DNA of 51,452 nucleotides from Clostridia bacterium (GTDB lineage Bacteria > Bacillota > Clostridia > UBA1212): the NCBI GenBank assembly GCA_017444825.1, contig JAFSVU010000023.1:1-51452 (forward strand), in the 5' to 3' direction. This document shows positions 49,685-51,452 of this stretch, piece by piece. Numbering within the stretch: the first letter of the stretch is position 1; the number at the start of each line of letters is the position of its first letter. Made by a program: the position numbers and the translations under genes. Under the pieces are notes generated by a model that had not been told where the DNA came from, searched no databases, and saw nothing but the letters and a program-made list of their open reading frames with translations.

Positions 49685-50596
49685 ATGGGATGGTTTGATA
49701 AATTAAGATCCGGGCTCAAAAAGACCCGCGAAGGCTTCAAAAACAAATTAAAATCGCTGCTGGCCGCTTTCGGCAAAGTCGACGAGGATCTGTTCGACGA
49801 ACTGGAGGAATTGCTCATCACGTCCGATTTCGGCGTGGAGACCACGGAGCATCTGATGGAAAAGCTGCGCGCCCGGGTCAAAGAAGGCCGGATCATTGAC
49901 GCCGCTGAAGTGGAAAAGGCGCTGCAGGAAGAGATCGCGGCAATGCTCACCAAAGGCGAGCAGGGGCTCGATACCGAGGACGTGCCGGTCATCATTTCGG
50001 TCATCGGCGTCAACGGCGTCGGCAAGACCACGTCCATCGGCAAAATGGCGCATCTGTACAAATCCGCGGGCAAGCGCGTCCTGCTGGCGGCGGGGGATAC
50101 TTTCCGCGCGGCGGCAATTGACCAGCTCGGCATCTGGGCGGAGCGCGCCGGCGTCGAAATGGTCAGTCAATCCGAGGGCGCGGATCCTGCGGCGGTCCTG
50201 TTTGACGCGTGCCGCAGCGCTAAAGCGAAGGGCGTCGACGTCCTGATCTGCGACACCGCGGGACGCCTGCACAACAAAAAGAATCTCATGGATGAGCTGG
50301 CCAAAATGAACCGCGTCGTTGAGCGCGAAATGGCGGGCGTGCGCCACGAGACATTCCTGGTGCTGGACGCCGCCACCGGCCAGAACGCGGTCAACCAGGC
50401 CCGGGCTTTTTCGGAAGTCGCCGGCATCACCGGGATTATATTGACCAAACTGGACGGCTCCTCGAAGGGCGGCATCATCGTGTCGATCTGCGAAGAGCTC
50501 GGCATCCCCGTGAGACTTGTAGGCGTGGGAGAGGGCATCAACGACCTGCAGCCTTTTGTGCCCGAAGATTACGTCAGGGCGCTGTTTGAAGGCTGA
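49685..50596 (+). CDS. ftsY: Signal recognition particle receptor FtsY
   Basis: 303 aa. Short N domain (about 1-95) without the long acidic A domain, then the NG GTPase with GVNGVGKTTSIGKMA (near 108-122), DTFRAAAIDQL, ICDTAGRLHNKKNLM and LTKLDGSSKGG. It docks ribosome-SRP complexes at the membrane. It follows smc by 69 bases, the usual smc-ftsY order. Confidence 0.97.
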   Translation: MGWFDKLRSGLKKTREGFKNKLKSLLAAFGKVDEDLFDELEELLITSDFGVETTEHLMEKLRARVKEGRIIDAAEVEKALQEEIAAMLTKGEQGLDTEDVPVIISVIGVNGVGKTTSIGKMAHLYKSAGKRVLLAAGDTFRAAAIDQLGIWAERAGVEMVSQSEGADPAAVLFDACRSAKAKGVDVLICDTAGRLHNKKNLMDELAKMNRVVEREMAGVRHETFLVLDAATGQNAVNQARAFSEVAGITGIILTKLDGSSKGGIIVSICEELGIPVRLVGVGEGINDLQPFVPEDYVRALFEG

Positions 50597-50638
50597 ACGA
50601 GCTTCTTAGGTGCTCGTCGAAGGCTGAAGCGTACCGAA

Positions 50639-51052
50639 TTAGGCGCTCGTAGGGGGCTGAAGCAGGTCGCTCAGCCGTTTGCTGAAAAAGAATTCGTGCG
50701 TGAGGCGGTCAAACTCGGTCCAGAGGGGCAGCGTCTGGCATTGTCCGGCGCGCGGGCAGGGGGCAACGCCCTCCGCGAGGCAGGCTACCGTTGCCAGCGA
50801 CCCTTCGGTCAACTCGAGTATTTCCCCGATACTGTACTCCTCCGGCTTCCGGCACAGCTTGTAGCCGCCGCCTTTGCCGCTGGCGCCCGCCAGCAGCCCG
50901 CCGTCAACGAGCTCTTTCACGATTATCTCCAGATACTTCTTCGATATCTCCTGCCGGGCGGCAATATCCTTCAGCGCGATATACCGTCCATTCCCGTTCC
51001 GGGCCAGATCCAACATCACGCGCACCGCGTACCTTCCTCTTGTCGAGATCAC
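50639..51052 (-). CDS. Rrf2 family transcriptional regulator (IscR-like)
   Basis: About 137 aa from the GTG at 51052; the frame is open to a TTG at 51073. The winged helix-turn-helix begins VISTRGRYAVRVMLDLA, with the recognition part EISKKYLEIIVKELVDGGLL and the wing SGKGGGYKL. Three cysteines in ACLAEGVAPCPRAGQC match the iron-sulfur ligands of IscR-type members. No isc, suf or cys genes are visible, so the regulon is unknown. The start is uncertain: AGGGAG lies 10 bases before the chosen GTG. Confidence 0.88.
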   Translation of the reverse strand: MISTRGRYAVRVMLDLARNGNGRYIALKDIAARQEISKKYLEIIVKELVDGGLLAGASGKGGGYKLCRKPEEYSIGEILELTEGSLATVACLAEGVAPCPRAGQCQTLPLWTEFDRLTHEFFFSKRLSDLLQPPTSA

Positions 51053-51153
51053 TTTGCTCACGCTCCCTGACAATAAAATTGACCGCTGACCTGCAGGATG
51101 TCGATCCGCTATCCCGCGATCCGGCCGGTCACCGAGGCGTTTTCTCTTCGCCT

Positions 51154-51183
51154 ATTATACCATAGGTAAGTAGGTAAATGCAA
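51154..51183 (-). promoter_or_regulatory. Promoter and candidate operator of the Rrf2 gene
   Basis: Minus strand TTGCAT (51183-51178), 18-base spacer, TATAAT (51159-51154). The spacer is almost filled by two direct copies of TTACCTA (plus strand TAGGTAA at 51163-51169 and 51171-51177), a likely binding site for the Rrf2 protein itself. Confidence 0.7.
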
Positions 51184-51230
51184 GCGCGGGTCGGATTGGG
51201 GACAGGGCTCACGCATGAAATGGTTTTCTT

Positions 51231-51452
51231 TCTCGCTCATTTTTAACCTTAGTGAAGAGCACTTTTCTTGCAAAGCATCTGATAAGAGCGTTTTGCAAGA
51301 AAAATCAGAAGGCACTTTTACTTTTCAAACGATGAGGAGGGGAGGCTTTCTTGCAAATTGCCTATTGAAATGAGTTTGCAAGAAAAAAATGAAGGCTCTT
51401 GCTCATTTCTATCCAGATTGAAGAGCACTTTTCTTGCGAAGCGTCTGGTAAA
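51231..51452. repeat. Hairpin-rich repeat running off the right edge
   Basis: The 56 bases at 51231-51286 recur at 51397-51452 (46 of 56 identical, spacing exactly 166). Between them lie two hairpins with nearly the same arms: TTTTCTTGCAAA (51263-51274) with TTTGCAAGAAAA (51292-51303), and TTTCTTGCAAA (51347-51357) with TTTGCAAGAAA (51375-51385). A third left arm begins in the second copy. The type of repeat is not recognised. The remaining 51184-51230 holds nothing I can name. Confidence 0.75.

Noticed and set aside
51109-51315. 68-codon minus frame upstream of the Rrf2 gene
   Set aside because: It runs through the hairpin repeat and the Rrf2 promoter, so it is probably accidental.

Overview
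The window looks like the replication-origin region of a Bacillota chromosome, most likely an uncultured member of class Clostridia. The grounds are gene order (rpmH-rnpA-yidD-yidC-jag-mnmE-mnmG-rsmG on one side of oriC, dnaA-dnaN-recF-remB-gyrB and parA-parB on the other), the RemB/DUF370 and DUF4446 families, strong Shine-Dalgarno sites and a sodium-type ATP synthase rotor. The species cannot be named from the sequence alone.

Left part (1-13.4 kb). The left edge holds a strong promoter and a leader resembling those of rRNA operons, reading off the window on the minus strand. Next come a small unknown gene and a DUF1846 protein (both minus), then a complete F1Fo ATP synthase operon (two AtpZ/AtpI-type accessory genes, then atpB-E-F-H-A-G-D-C). 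Its rotor subunit carries Na+-binding residues with two carboxylates. A minus-strand trio follows: metallophosphoesterase, CapA-like protein and PHP phosphatase.

Origin part (13.5-35.3 kb). The rpmH-to-rsmG cluster serves RNA processing, membrane insertion and tRNA modification, followed by the tldD/tldE protease pair. Two perfect parS palindromes flank a terminator between tldE and folA. A minus-strand thyA-malQ-folA unit ends at that point. dnaA is flanked on both sides by non-coding, AT-rich sequence with DnaA-box-like sites, a probable bipartite oriC. dnaN, recF, remB, gyrB, parA, parB and a DUF4446 gene follow, so the ParB made here has its binding sites about 10 kb away.

Translation part (35.3-43 kb). 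serS is followed, in the opposite direction, by a Noc/ParB-like DNA-binding protein that lacks the usual N-terminal ParB motifs. It is divergent from the str genes rpsL-rpsG-fusA-tuf. The divergent intergenic region carries tandem 12-bp repeats, inverted repeats and at least two promoters. rpsL and rpsG are separated by 313 bp that can fold around a 21-bp helix.

Right part (43.1-51.45 kb). After the tuf terminator the style of the sequence changes: GC-richer, Arg codons almost all CGN, and the heptamer ATTGGTT, found 32 times before this point, disappears. This part holds a sigma factor with a translationally coupled membrane/Ig-like protein, an orphan NTF2-fold immunity-like protein, smc, ftsY and an Rrf2 regulator, and ends in a hairpin-rich repeat that runs off the window. 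It may be a compositional island or an assembly join.

The strongest candidate for something undescribed is the DNA-level motif CATTGGTTW, strongly enriched across the first 43 kb and clustered in the non-coding origin sequence.
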